A stretch of DNA of 64,000 nucleotides from Prasinococcaceae sp. CCMP 1430 (taxonomy: Eukaryota > Prasinodermophyta > Palmophyllophyceae > Prasinococcales > Prasinococcaceae). Of the stretch, positions 1-9,882 are shown one piece after another (within the stretch, counting starts at the first letter, position 1; each line of letters opens with the position of its first letter). Below the pieces are notes generated by a model. The model searched no databases. It was not told the DNA's origin and saw nothing but the letters and a program-made list of their open reading frames with translations. The stretch lies in assembly GCA_013416795.1 (NCBI GenBank), contig RQSC01000007.1, forward strand, positions 192,093 to 256,092, given 5' to 3'. The translations under genes were made by a program, and so were the position numbers.

Positions 1-587
1 CCCGTCTCCTGCGGGCTGGCTGGTGGCGGCGGGAACGGGTGGCGCGCGCGCACTCGCGGCGCCGGGAGCCTGCGCGCAGCACGCGACCCCGCGGCCCTCC
101 GCGAGGCATGATGATGGACCCCGCCGGCCGACCGACCCACCACCACGAAGACCACCTGCACCCTCTGCACCTGCACTGCACCAGCCACTCCAGCTGGGGA
201 CTCCAGCTGGGGAGGCGTCCTGCGCTTCGCCCTGCGACGAGCTTGTTGGAGGCAACGGGAGACACATGAGAGGCGAGGTCAGCCGGAACTCGACCCGCCT
301 CGCGCAACGCAACGACAGTTCTCGACTCTCGATCGAGTCTGGACGCGTCGATCCTCGCCCCTCCAGCTCCAACCACCACTAGCTAACCCTGCTCAATGGA
401 TCAACCCAAAAACTACCCCTGACTGACTGACTGGAACGTTCGCTCGTCCCCGGTCGTGTGCTCTCTCAATAACCTTTCAGCGCCCGTGACTCGCAGAACC
501 TGAACCCGGGGAACCTCGGTCGGGGGTCGATCGATCGAGGCGAGCGGGCCCGCCGGAGGTGTCGCGGCCGTTAACATGGCTTTTTAG
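1..587. other. Intergenic / unresolved 5' region of cysteine synthase
   Basis: No convincing coding segment is visible here. The ORFs are short, arginine/proline-rich and without family resemblance. The right end reads cttttTAG and then GGCGCG, a good pyrimidine-tract splice acceptor, so an exon carrying the start codon and part of the transit peptide of the downstream cysteine synthase probably lies somewhere in this stretch. An ATG at 576 is followed three codons later by an in-frame TAG and cannot itself be the start unless the sequence is wrong. Confidence 0.4.
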
Positions 588-1808
588 GGCGCGGGCGGAC
601 CGGCCGCTCGCGCGCGCGCGCACGCGCTGCTTGGGGTTTGCCGGGGGAGGCAGGAGGGGGGGGGGGAGGGGGAGTTGTGTGGCTTCGGCGGTGGTTGCGC
701 TGGGGTGGCGCGAGCGGCCCCGCGCCGCGCGGCCGCGCGCTGCGACGCGGCCGAGGTGGAGGCGGCGAGCAAGGGCGTGGACAAGGCAAACCTGCCGGGC
801 ATCGCGCAGAGCGTCATCGACGTGGTGGGGAACACGCCGTGCGTGCGCCTCAATCGCGTGGCGCTCGGGTGCAAGGCCAACGTGGTGGCCAAGAGCGAGC
901 TGATGGAGCCGTGCAAGTCCGTCAAGGACCGCATCGGCAAGAACATGATCGAGGACGCCGAGGCCAAGGGCATCATCAAGCCCGGCGTGACGACGCTCAT
1001 CGAGCCCACCAGCGGCAACACCGGCATCGCGCTCGCGTTCGTCGCCGCGGCCAAGGGGTACAAGCTCATCCTCACCATGCCCGCGTCCATGTCCATCGAG
1101 CGCCGCGTGCTCTTCCGCGCGTTTGGCGCCGAGCTGGTGCTCACCGACCCGTCCAAGGCCATGTCGGGCGCGGTGGCCAAGGCGGAGGAGCTGGCGGCCA
1201 GCATCGAGAACTCTCACATCCTGCAGCAGTTCGAGAACACGGCCAACGCGGCCGTGCACGAGGAGACCACCGGCCCCGAGATCTGGCGCGACCTGGGTGG
1301 CGACGTGGACGCGCTGGTCTGCGGCGTGGGCACTGGCGGCACCGTCACCGGCACCGGCAAGTTCCTGAAGGCGCAAAACCCCAACCTGAAGGTGATCGCT
1401 GTCGAGCCTGCGGAGTCGCCCGTGCTGAGCGGTGGCAAGCCCGGCCCGCACAAGATCCAAGGCATCGGTGCGGGCTTCGTGCCCGGCGTGCTCGATACCG
1501 AAATCTATGACGAGGTGATCCAGATTCCTTCAATCGACGCAGTGGCGATGGCGCGGCGGCTGGCGATGGAGGAGGGCCTCTTCGTGGGCATTTCGAGCGG
1601 AGCGGCGGTGAACGCGGCCGTGCAGGTGGCCTGCAGGCCCGAGTTCGAGGGCAAGAACGTGGTGGTGGTGCTGCCGTCGTTCGGCGAGAGGTACCTGTCC
1701 AGTGTGCTCTTCTCGCAGGTGCGAGACGAGTCAGAAGCGCTCGCGTACGGGTTCGGCGAGAAGGTTAAATTTACAGACTCGGCGGGCAAGTCGCGCTACA
1801 TCGGCTGA
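588..1808 (+). CDS. Cysteine synthase (O-acetylserine (thiol) lyase), 5' end unresolved
   Basis: PLP enzyme that makes L-cysteine from O-acetylserine and sulfide. The frame is open from about 588 to the stop at 1806-1808. The conserved domain starts with the motif VGNTP, followed by SVKDR with the PLP lysine (codon about 924-926), [14 protein letters not shown], and SSGAA near the C terminus. This order is diagnostic of the beta-substituted alanine synthase family. The roughly 55 residues before VGNTP are Ala/Arg/Gly-rich and look like an organelle transit peptide, so plastid or mitochondrial location is likely. There is no ATG in frame before the catalytic domain, so an upstream exon spliced at about 588 is inferred. 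A G10-type run near 655-666 could also hide an indel. The next gene converges on it 394 nt away. Confidence 0.9.
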   Translation, partial: GAGGPAARARAHALLGVCRGRQEGGGEGELCGFGGGCAGVARAAPRRAAARCDAAEVEAASKGVDKANLPGIAQSVIDVVGNTPCVRLNRVALGCKANVVAKSELMEPCKSVKDRIGKNMIEDAEAKGIIKPGVTTLIEPTSGNTGIALAFVAAAKGYKLILTMPASMSIERRVLFRAFGAELVLTDPSKAMSGAVAKAEELAASIENSHILQQFENTANAAVHEETTGPEIWRDLGGDVDALVCGVGTGGTVTGTGKFLKAQNPNLKVIAVEPAESPVLSGGKPGPHKIQGIGAGFVPGVLDTEIYDEVIQIPSIDAVAMARRLAMEEGLFVGISSGAAVNAAVQVACRPEFEGKNVVVVLPSFGERYLSSVLFSQVRDESEALAYGFGEKVKFTDSAGKSRYIG

Positions 1809-1841
1809 GGTGGGTGCGGCTGAGGTCCTCTCGGGGAGCCG

Positions 1842-1846
1842 TGTAA
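1842..1846 (+). terminator. TGTAA polyadenylation signal, cysteine synthase
   Basis: TGTAA lies 34 nt after the stop codon. This pentamer is the usual poly(A) signal of green algae. Confidence 0.5.
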
Positions 1847-2202
1847 ATGAAACCGTCATTGGATCGCCTCCGCCGCTCGCGCGCCGCGCGGCCCCGAATG
1901 CGGGGGCGCCCGCCTGGTTGTGCGCGCTGCGGTCAGCAGCGTGCTCTAGATGGCGCCGAGGTCGGAGCCTGTGCGCCGAAAGTCAGCGGCTGCATTTTCT
2001 CGGGCTGGCTATTTTCGTGGGTTCGACGGTCGTTACGTGTGGTCGCGGTGGTCGTGTGCTCCGCAGTGTTGGTTTCGTGCCCAGCGCTGCGTCGCGTGTG
2101 TCTACTTTCCTGCACGCGCGCCACCATTGTCTAGTCTACCTAGACCGCAGCGTCCATCACGTCGTGTTGCGCGTACTGCGCTGGGGTGAGAGGAGGGACG
2201 CT

Positions 2203-3576
2203 TCATTCGTGTTTCTTCCTGGCCGCAGTGTCCATCGCCTGGTGCATCAGAGACTCGTATTCGTCGAAGGTGATGACGCCGTCACCGTCCTTGTCGGCTG
2301 CGTCAATCATCGTGGTGATCTCTTCCTTAGACAGCCCCGCGTCGGCGAGAGTCTTGGCCATCTCGGACTTCGGAATCTGGCCGGTGTTGTTTTTGTCAAG
2401 TTGGCTGAAGCTCTTCTTGATCAGCTCCTTCTTCTCTTTGTGGGTCATGTCCGCGGCGTCCGTGCTCCCAGCTGCCTGCTGCAACCACACCATCGTGCTC
2501 CTGACCTCTTTCTTGTAGGCGGTCGTGTGTCCACCCACGCCGAAGCGAGGACGTTCGACGGTCTCCGCGTCGCCGAAGCGAAGGTCATTTTCCTCTGCGT
2601 TAATGATGTGGAAGAGGATGCCAGCGGAGAACCCACCGAGGAGGGGTGCAACCCAATACAGCCACAGGTTGGCGTTCGTGCCGTGGACGGCCATCAGCCC
2701 GCTCGCGACCGCGGGGTTGAGCGCGGCGCCTGAGATGTTACCGGCCGCGTAGCTGCCAGCGAGCACGACGGCGCCGATTGCGAGCCCGTAGAAGCTGTTC
2801 TCACCGACACTCACGGTGGTCGCCGTGTTCAACACGGTGACGCACAGCGCGTACGAGAAGAGAAACTCGATCAGGAACGCGTTGCCCGTCGAGACTGCAT
2901 CCCTCGGCGCCGGCAGCGGGATTCCGTCTTGGCCAAGCGGCAGCGAGATCTCCGCGATGCGCGCCGCGCACAGCCCGCCGACGACCTGCGCAACGAAGTA
3001 GAAGAACATCCGGAAGAACGAGATCTTTCCACGTAAGTAGACGGCCAGGGACACCGCAGGGTTGTAGTGGCCTCCGGAGATGTGGCCTCCCATGTAGACC
3101 ATCGCGAGGAGGATGAACCCGACCGAGATTGGGGCCGTCGCGTCGCCGCCGGTCATCGCCACCACCAGTGTCTGCAGAGACCAAAGGGGTCGGACGACAG
3201 GGGAAGCGGGCACAGGGTCAGCCGCCAACACACAATCGATCGCTTGCTACGACCCATCGCGCGCACGCACCAAAAACAGAGTCCCAGTAAATTCCACGAT
3301 GAACGGCGACCCGGCCCTGGCCATCTTCGTGCGCCCAAGGTGGGCGGCGAGCCACACCGGCAGGTCACCGGGATGGATGGGCGGCTTGTTTATCGGCGCG
3401 ATCTCGGGCGGCTCGTAGTCCTCGGCGGCCTCCTGCGGCGTCGTGGCATCACCTTTGTTGTCGGCGTCGATCTGAATGGCCGTCTCATCGGTGGGCTCGG
3501 TGCCGACCGACGCAGCAGGCATGCGGCTGGGAGGCACGGCCTCCGCACCTGTCTCGCCACCCTCGGCCGCCGACAT
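2203..3576 (-). CDS. Aquaporin (MIP family) with C-terminal EF-hand pair
   Basis: Predicted membrane water or small-solute channel of 424 aa. Exons are complement(3271..3576) and complement(2203..3171). The intron (3172-3270) has GTGCGT/CTGCAG ends and phase 0. Exon 1 holds an acidic N terminus and the first membrane helix. Exon 2 has the two pore signatures, NPA at residues 139-141 and 254-256, each in the usual GxxxNPAV context. After the last helix (about residue 293) comes a cytosolic tail with two canonical 12-residue EF-hand loops: D361-E372 and D395-E406 (DKDGDGVITFDE). Calcium control of the channel is an inference from this layout. Most aquaporins end shortly after the sixth helix, so the tail is unusual. 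It is read in one continuous frame, so it is not a misjoined neighbour. The ATG at 3576 is the first that leaves a normal N terminus; longer upstream ORF sequence has no family match. Confidence 0.88.
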
Positions 3577-4745
3577 GATAGCCACGAGCGAGCTTCTCTG
3601 AAGGACCCTACAGCACGCGCCGCGCCGCAACAATGTCAACAGCCGCCGCGGACCAAAAATTGAGGCGGATGACACACACCGCCCAGCGGCGGCGGCGGCG
3701 CCGCGGCAGCCGAGCAGGCCCGCCGCTCGCGCGACGCGCACGTGGCCAGCGCAGGCGCGCACGCGCCGCACCTGCCGCCGCCCGCCCCGTGCAAGCCGCG
3801 CTCTGTGTGCCTCCGCGGGCAGCATGCTGCGACCGCGCGCAGCGCCTCTCTAGAGACGGCGTGCCGCGAGAAGAATAATATCTGCCACGTGAGTCGCCAC
3901 GTGGCACCGCGTCGCCAAATGCAGGAACTCATAACAGTCTCGGCAATGAGCAACGACCGACAGTCTTCGATGACAAACTTCGAACGCCCTCTGATTCCAC
4001 GCGCGCGCATCCAGGGTCCAGGCTGTACGGCGCACCGCGCAGAGGCACGGCGGCACGCTGGGCTGCGAGCCGTGGGGCCGGCACGCGCGCACCTGCACTC
4101 TTTTGACTCAGGCTGCGTGCTTGCACGTGCAATGTTATCGATTGTCCGTGCATGTTTGCACGCCATGTGCTGTCCACGTGTGACACGCGCACCACATCCA
4201 AGGAGATGTATCACGTGGATGGTGGATCTGGCTCAAGCCTACTCTAGTGGCCGGCGACGCACGCCAGGAGGCCGGCCCCGGCGCCGTATACAGGCCGCGC
4301 AGCGAGCGTCGCGCGAGCGCACATACGCTAGCGTGAGCGCGAGCAGGTGCGTGGGTGGCACGTCTTGGAATGCGCTGCCCGTGGCGGGCAAACCTCTCCT
4401 CCTCCCCCCACCCCACACCCTCGACGCCCGCCTCCGTCTTGGCCCTCCGCCCTCGCCGTTGGCTCCATTGGGTAGATCCCTGGTGCACACGCGATGCCAC
4501 AAGGCAAATGTTGATGCGTGCCATCAATTGCAGGTCAAATCCGAAGGGGCGTTCCCCAAGCGCACAAGCCACATCGCGCGGTGGGCGCGGTGCCACAGTC
4601 CGGCGGCGGTGCGCGCGCGACGCTCGCCGCAGTTGTTGGTTGGGGCGGTCTCTCTCTCTCTCTCTCTCTCTCTCGCTTGTGCGGGGAAGGCACATGCGTG
4701 CGTAAGTGCCTGCGTGCAGGAAGTGTCAGCGCCTGCTCGTGCGGC
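3577..4745. other. Intergenic region with (TC)n microsatellite
   Basis: This is the divergent region between the aquaporin and the CDK20-like kinase. Long ORFs on both strands are low-complexity shadows. A (TC)13 tract at 4649-4674 sits about 70 nt upstream of the kinase ATG and could act as a CT-rich promoter element. No other structure was seen. Confidence 0.5.
4649..4674. repeat. (TC)13 microsatellite
   Basis: CT-dinucleotide tract about 70 nt upstream of the CDK20-like start codon. Confidence 0.9.
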
Positions 4746-5984
4746 ATGGCGGCACTCCTGCACCCCGACGAGGCAGCTGCGCGATACACCCTCGCGGGTG
4801 CCAGCGGTGCCGCCGACGGAGAACACGCGGGCGACTTTCGGAGCGGTAGCGACGGCGCCAGCGGCTTTGCTGGCCATGGGAGCGAAGCGCGAGGGCAGGT
4901 GCCATTGGGCGCAGGGGCGTTTGGTTCGGTGCGCGCGGCTACAGACAGGGCGCATCCGCACGCGCACGCGTGCGCGCACGTCAGCGCCGCCGCGCTCAAA
5001 ACCGTTCGTATGCCGCGTCTTGAGTACAGCGACAGCGACTACGATAGCGACGAGGGCAAAGAAGATGGTCGTGTGCACATGGCGCGTGGCGTACCCGACC
5101 AGGTGATGCGCGAGGCGCTGTGCCTCGCCGCTCTGTCAGCAGAACCGCGGCATCCGAATACGCTCGGCCTCCGCTCCGCGCACGCCAGCGGCTCCTCGCT
5201 CGTGCTCGCAACCGACCGCTGCAGGTGCTCGCTCGCGGACGTCCTTGCGCGCGCCGCCGACTCCGGGATCGTCCTCCCAGAGCGCATCGTGCGCGGCGTA
5301 GTGGCGCAGTGCGCAGCGGGCGTCGCAGCAGTGCACGCCGAGAACATGCTGCACCGTGATGTCAAACCGGGCAACTTTCTGGTGAGTGCCGATGGGAGGG
5401 TAGTGCTCGCCGACTTCGGGCAGGCGCGGTTGCAGACGCAGACGAAGTCGCGCGCGCCAGGCGTCGTCCCTGGCAGAGATCGCCGCGCGCTCGTCGACCG
5501 CGCTGGGCAATACTCGCACGCGGTGGCCACGCGCTGGTATCGCGCGCCTGAGCTGCTGTACGGCGCGACCGCGTACAGCGAGGGCGTCGACGTGTGGGCT
5601 CTGGGGTGTGTGATAGCCGAACTACTGGGCGGCGGTCCGCTGCTTCCCGGGCTCAACGACATCGCACAGCTCGCACGCGTGCAACTACTGCGCGGTGCGC
5701 TAACACCGCGCGAGTGGGCGGGCGTGGAACAGTGCCCAGACTATGGCAAAGTGCACGTCAATGCCCCCGCACTGACCGACGCGGAGCGCGTGGCCAAGCT
5801 GGCAGCAGCCGTCCCGGACGCGTCTGCCGACGCCGTCGCGCTGGTCGACGCCATGCTCGCCTATGACCCTTGCTCTCGCCCCCACGCCACCGACGTCCTC
5901 GCGTGCGAATGGCTCCTCCGCGCCCCCGTGCCCGCAGCGCCCGCGGAGGTTGCCGAGGCGTTCACCGCGCTCGAGCTGTGGTGA
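4746..5984 (+). CDS. CDK-family protein kinase, CDK20/CCRK-like
   Basis: Serine/threonine kinase of 412 aa in a single exon. The glycine loop (LGAGAFGSV), HRDVKPGN at about residues 203-210, DFG at 223-225 and the CMGC T-loop end ATRWYRAPELLYG are all present, so it should be catalytically active. After the APE motif the sequence GLNDIAQL and a later 'P-DYGKV' segment resemble CDK20/CCRK rather than CDK1-type kinases. CCRK homologues regulate flagellar length in Chlamydomonas and cilium formation in animals; the same job here is inferred. There is an acidic/serine insert (DSDSDYDSDEG-like) after the ATP-binding lysine region. The ATG at 4746 was chosen because it directly precedes the kinase domain and follows the CT-rich promoter tract. 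The subfamily call is less certain than the kinase call. Confidence 0.85.
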   Translation: MAALLHPDEAAARYTLAGASGAADGEHAGDFRSGSDGASGFAGHGSEARGQVPLGAGAFGSVRAATDRAHPHAHACAHVSAAALKTVRMPRLEYSDSDYDSDEGKEDGRVHMARGVPDQVMREALCLAALSAEPRHPNTLGLRSAHASGSSLVLATDRCRCSLADVLARAADSGIVLPERIVRGVVAQCAAGVAAVHAENMLHRDVKPGNFLVSADGRVVLADFGQARLQTQTKSRAPGVVPGRDRRALVDRAGQYSHAVATRWYRAPELLYGATAYSEGVDVWALGCVIAELLGGGPLLPGLNDIAQLARVQLLRGALTPREWAGVEQCPDYGKVHVNAPALTDAERVAKLAAAVPDASADAVALVDAMLAYDPCSRPHATDVLACEWLLRAPVPAAPAEVAEAFTALELW

Positions 5985-6244
5985 CGGGTGCGCAGCATGC
6001 CGGCACATCGTAATAAACCCTAGTAATCAATCACCTCAAACATCCCTGACTCGGACTTCGAAGATCGATTTTCATCTGAAAACCGTTACAAACCCACACG
6101 CTACCAATCGAACACGGCACACCCACATCCATCCGCTCTGCCACGCGCCATCGCCGAGGCAGCGGCGTACGCGCAGCGCGCACCTGGCGCCGCGCAGCAG
6201 AGCGTGCGCAGCTGGTGGTGCCCTCTGCCCCGAGCCGGGTGCGA

Positions 6245-6424
6245 ATGGAGGCGTCCACGTATCACCTGGCGCTCGCGGCGTGTGTGGGTGCCGCCCTGGC
6301 TGCGCTGGTGTGTGTGCGCCTGCGCGGCGGGCCGGAGGCCGCCGGTGAGGCCGCCGATGTCGTCATGAAGCAAGTGGGTGAACCACGCGGCGGTCATGAG
6401 TTGCCGTTGAAAACGTCTGCGTGA
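6245..6424 (+). CDS. Possible small single-pass membrane protein
   Basis: An ATG-initiated ORF of 59 codons. Residues about 6-26 form a hydrophobic Ala/Leu/Val segment followed by basic residues (RLRGG), which looks like one transmembrane helix with a cytosolic or stromal tail. No family is recognised. It lies in a long intergenic gap and could be an exon of a larger gene or chance. Codon use is like that of neighbouring coding regions but this is weak evidence in such a GC-rich genome. Confidence 0.22.
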   Translation: MEASTYHLALAACVGAALAALVCVRLRGGPEAAGEAADVVMKQVGEPRGGHELPLKTSA

Positions 6425-7471
6425 GCGACGCGCTCGGACACGCTCGCTGGCACGCTGCCTCCACGCGCGTGCCGCGCGTGTTGCCGCGCGACGTGGGGCA
6501 GACGCTGCAGCACTGGCCGGCGTCGTCGCCCAGTGCCAGCGCCAGCGCCTATTGACACGCCCCCATCGCCTCACGCTCGCACCCAACACCTGGAACGGGC
6601 GGCCTGCGCGTGCGCTGCCGCCGTGATGGCGCCATCGGAACACGCCAGCAGAGACCCTACAATGGCCCTAACACAAAACCCTCGCCCGTCGACGTCGGCC
6701 GCGATCGTCTTCCTTTCGTCTTGACGTGTCGTTTCTGCGGGTGCCCGCCCTACGGCACGACACTTTCGGGCTACAGTAAGAACCCACGCCCCGCCGCCGG
6801 GCTGTGCGTGCTTTTTGATGGCGGATTTCTGCGGCGCTACGCCCTAGCTCGAGCGAGCGAGCCGGCGAGTTGCCGCGGCACACAGCGCGCGGGGGGCGCA
6901 GGCGTGGGGAGGGTGGGTGCCCCTCGGCGCGGCGACGGCCGCGGCGGCGGCTACCGCGGCGGCGACCAGATGGTGCGTTGCGCGCGACGCGGTGGCGGGG
7001 CGGAGTGGTGCGCTCGGGGGATGCGTCGCGCTCTCAGGCCGCGCAACTTCACACACATGCATGCACCCCCTCGAAGGCTTGGGCGGCGGGACTCGTCCCT
7101 GTGCCACCCCGGCTCAAAATGCGGTGCCAGAGTACACTCCTGTTCTGGGTTAGGGCCAATCGCGGCTTTCTGTACGCGTGCGGGGGACAAACCTTGATAC
7201 ATCTTGAGAGCCATGCGCGCGGTGCGCGCTGGGGGCGAGGCTACCGCACGGCCCCTGGGGATCGCGCTGCCCAGCGTATCCGTGTGCAAGCCTTGCGCGT
7301 GTGCTGCGACATAGCTTCCTTGTGCGGCTGCGCAGCACGCTGACACGGGGCGGTCTGGTGCGTCTGATCGCTAGGACGTGAGCGTGGACGCCGAGGAATT
7401 CGACGGCAAGCGGTGGGCGCCCCTCGAGGCCAACGACGTACAACGAGTTGGCGAAGGTGTTGTATTGCAAT

Positions 7472-7480
7472 GTACTGTAC
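7472..7480. promoter_or_regulatory. GTACNGTAC palindrome, copy 1
   Basis: GTACTGTAC, 24 nt beyond the kinesin-9 stop. One of five intergenic copies. Function unknown. Confidence 0.4.
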
Positions 7481-7484
7481 ATGA

Positions 7485-7489
7485 TTACA
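7485..7489 (-). terminator. TGTAA polyadenylation signal, kinesin-9
   Basis: On the minus strand TGTAA follows the kinesin stop codon by about 15 nt, in a short AT-rich stretch. Confidence 0.5.
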
Positions 7490-7503
7490 TTTGAATCTCC
7501 TGC

Positions 7504-9882
7504 TCAACTCGCGCGCGCCTTCATGAGCTTCTCTCGCGCTGCGTAGAATCGCATGATGTCCGCGTCAGCCTCGGCGTTGCCTGTGAGCATGGGCCCCGCT
7601 GATTTGATCGCCTCCTCGCTTGGCTCTGCCCACGCCTGCTTGGGTCGGGACGACTTGTCCACATGCGTGGTAGCGGAGGCAGCGTACGCGAACTGCGGCT
7701 CTGCGGGAGCGCGCGCAGTGGCGGTGCTCCTCGCGCTGGCAGGCCTCGATGCGCCGTCACTGCCGCCGCCAGCTCCCGCCGCCTGTCTGCTCATCGCCCT
7801 CATCCACGCCTCAAAGTCTGTCTGCATCTTGAGTCGGCTCTGCTCGAGCAGCTTGTGAAGGTGGTCGATCTCCGACTTGAGCTCGCGCAGCCTATGATAT
7901 TTCTGTTTGTATTGGACTTTTTCGCGCTCAATCTCCTCGCGCGCACTCTGCTCTTGCGGGGAGACTTCCAAGGACGCCCCCTCGCCCTGCGCGACCCCGC
8001 GCGCTGCTTGCTGCTTGCGTATGGCCTCAATTTGGCTCTTGGCGGCGTTGATCTTGGTGCGCGAGCCGTTTACCGCCTCGCCGAGCGACTTGGCCTCGGC
8101 GTACTTTGTGCGCAGCACGGCCTTGTTCTCGTCGATGGCCTGGTTCCTGCGATATGACTTGCGAAACACCTCGAACGCCTTGGTGCGGTCGGCGAGCAGA
8201 TCGACGCTGCTCAGCGAGCTACCGTCGCCGTTGTCAGGTGCACCAGCGCTTGCGTCAGCCGCGGCGGAGCTCGCCCCAGGCCCGCTAGCTCCGTCTAGCG
8301 CCGAGCCGTCTTCCGGAGGTGCAGGCGCCGCGACGGTGGGCGCAACGAGCGCACGGGGGGGCTGTGGCGCACCCCCGGTGCCGACCGCAGCGCCCGGCCG
8401 CCCTTCCTCGAGTTTCTTCAGCATTGACACCAATATGTTGATCTCGTTGTCGCGCTGCTGCACCTGCAGCTTGAGCTTCTTCACAACATCACGCGCCGCG
8501 CCCTCCGTCAGCCCCAAGTCTGCGCTGCCGGTACTTGAGCCGCCGGTGCCACCGTTAGCGATGGCCATGTCGCCCTCCTTATTACGACACATGTCCTTGA
8601 AGAGGTCAAAGGCTGCCCGGATCATGATCATGTTGCCACCCAGCGGCAGGTTGGCAACGTCACCTCGCACCCATTGCACGATGGAACCGCGGAGGCGCTC
8701 CTTCTCATCCGGGGTGAGGGGCCCGCGCTCCTCCTCGCCACCCTTGAGCAGCTTGACTTCCTCCTTCAAGTCCCTAATCTCGGTCTTGAGTCTCTGTATC
8801 ACCAGTGTGGGGTCGAGCTCCTCGTTGACCATGACCTCGTTGGAGATGCACGCCACGCGCGTGGCAAAGCGGCAGGTGCTGATGGACTCGTCGATGTTGC
8901 CTTCCCGTGCGCTCACGGTTGCAACCATGGCTGTGCGGCAGTTGCCGCCCAGGGAGTCGCGCAGCACGCTCGTCATCATCGAGTTGCGGTACGGAATGTG
9001 CGCGCGCGTCTTGCCCTGGGAACGCTCCTGCAGCGCAACGATGACCGCCTGCAGATGGTGGAGGCTCATGTTGATATGCTTGGCCTCAGAGAGTGTCTGC
9101 CCTTCGACGCCCGTCCGGCTGACCCTCTCCGAGCCCGCGAGGTCGACGAGGTGCAGCTTGGACCTCCTCACCGTCGCTTCGCCCGCCTTGCGCGCCTCGA
9201 TGCTCACCGTGAAGATGCAGTGGGAGCGCGACGAGGCCATATTCATGGGCGTCTCGGAAATCATGCGATTGGTGTCGCCCATGAAGAGGAGGTTGAGGGC
9301 GTCCTCCTCGGTGGACGCGCGGTGGGCGCTGAGGTTGCGCAGGTGGAAGCGGCCGTCCTCGTCCTCCATCAGCGACACGCGGGGGAGGTCCTCCATGGAG
9401 GAGGTGTCCTGGGCCGAGTCGAGCAGGTCATAGCCCTGATTTTGGTATATCTCGAGGTACGAGATGTGTATGGTGTACGTGGTGTCGCTCCTCTGCGCGA
9501 GCTCGGAGAAGATGAAGCTGATGGTGCGCGGTATGAGGCCTCTGTCGGTGTACCTCTCTGGCCCGCCCGTGATGGTGAATGTCTTGCCCGAGCCGGTCTG
9601 ACCGTATGCAAAGACGCAGCCATTGATGCCGTCGAGCGCGCTCTCGATGACCTTGCGCGCGACGCGCTCGAAGACCTCCTCCTGCTTGGCCTGCATGCCC
9701 ACGATGCCCGCGAACTTGAATTTGTAGTTCTCGCGCGCGTTGTTCACGTAGCCAGAAAGCTGCGAGCGCGGAATGTTGAACTCAGCAGCGTTGTCGATCT
9801 CATCAATGCTGAGCTTGTCGGTCGGCTTCCCCGTCGGGCGCACGCGCAGGTAGATCTGGATGCCCTCCTTGCCTTGCGCCAT
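7504..9882 (-). CDS. Kinesin-9 family motor protein (KIF6/KIF9-like)
   Basis: Microtubule motor of 792 aa in one exon. The motor domain fills roughly residues 5-350. It has the P-loop GQTGSGKT, switch I 'NMASSRSH' and switch II LVDLAGSER. The opening IQIYLRVRPTGKP and the ENYKFKFAGIV region are characteristic of kinesin-9. Coiled-coil segments follow: residues about 375-405, and the C-terminal half rich in Glu/Lys/Arg heptads. These are separated by an Ala/Pro/Gly/Ser-rich linker. Kinesin-9 members act in the axoneme central pair or in flagellar beating, so a flagellar role is inferred. The start at 9882 (MAQGKEG) is preferred over the longer reading to 9957, which adds only Pro/Arg/Ala-rich residues in front of the motor. 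Confidence 0.93.
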   Translation of the reverse strand: MAQGKEGIQIYLRVRPTGKPTDKLSIDEIDNAAEFNIPRSQLSGYVNNARENYKFKFAGIVGMQAKQEEVFERVARKVIESALDGINGCVFAYGQTGSGKTFTITGGPERYTDRGLIPRTISFIFSELAQRSDTTYTIHISYLEIYQNQGYDLLDSAQDTSSMEDLPRVSLMEDEDGRFHLRNLSAHRASTEEDALNLLFMGDTNRMISETPMNMASSRSHCIFTVSIEARKAGEATVRRSKLHLVDLAGSERVSRTGVEGQTLSEAKHINMSLHHLQAVIVALQERSQGKTRAHIPYRNSMMTSVLRDSLGGNCRTAMVATVSAREGNIDESISTCRFATRVACISNEVMVNEELDPTLVIQRLKTEIRDLKEEVKLLKGGEEERGPLTPDEKERLRGSIVQWVRGDVANLPLGGNMIMIRAAFDLFKDMCRNKEGDMAIANGGTGGSSTGSADLGLTEGAARDVVKKLKLQVQQRDNEINILVSMLKKLEEGRPGAAVGTGGAPQPPRALVAPTVAAPAPPEDGSALDGASGPGASSAAADASAGAPDNGDGSSLSSVDLLADRTKAFEVFRKSYRRNQAIDENKAVLRTKYAEAKSLGEAVNGSRTKINAAKSQIEAIRKQQAARGVAQGEGASLEVSPQEQSAREEIEREKVQYKQKYHRLRELKSEIDHLHKLLEQSRLKMQTDFEAWMRAMSRQAAGAGGGSDGASRPASARSTATARAPAEPQFAYAASATTHVDKSSRPKQAWAEPSEEAIKSAGPMLTGNAEADADIMRFYAAREKLMKARAS

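Larger units (their letters stand above)
5985..7503. other. Intergenic region, mostly without recognisable genes
   Basis: This 1.5 kb separates convergent CDK20-like and kinesin-9 genes. It is less GC-rich at 6000-6120 and has telo-box-like aaaccctag near 6016 and gggttaggg near 7147. It contains one short membrane-protein ORF, listed separately, and a GTACTGTAC palindrome at 7472-7480. Other ORFs show no family resemblance. Confidence 0.4.

Noticed and set aside
3742-5106. 454-codon plus-strand ORF overlapping the CDK20-like start
   Set aside because: Arg/Ala/His low-complexity reading in the wrong frame relative to the kinase; contains the microsatellite as LSLSLS.
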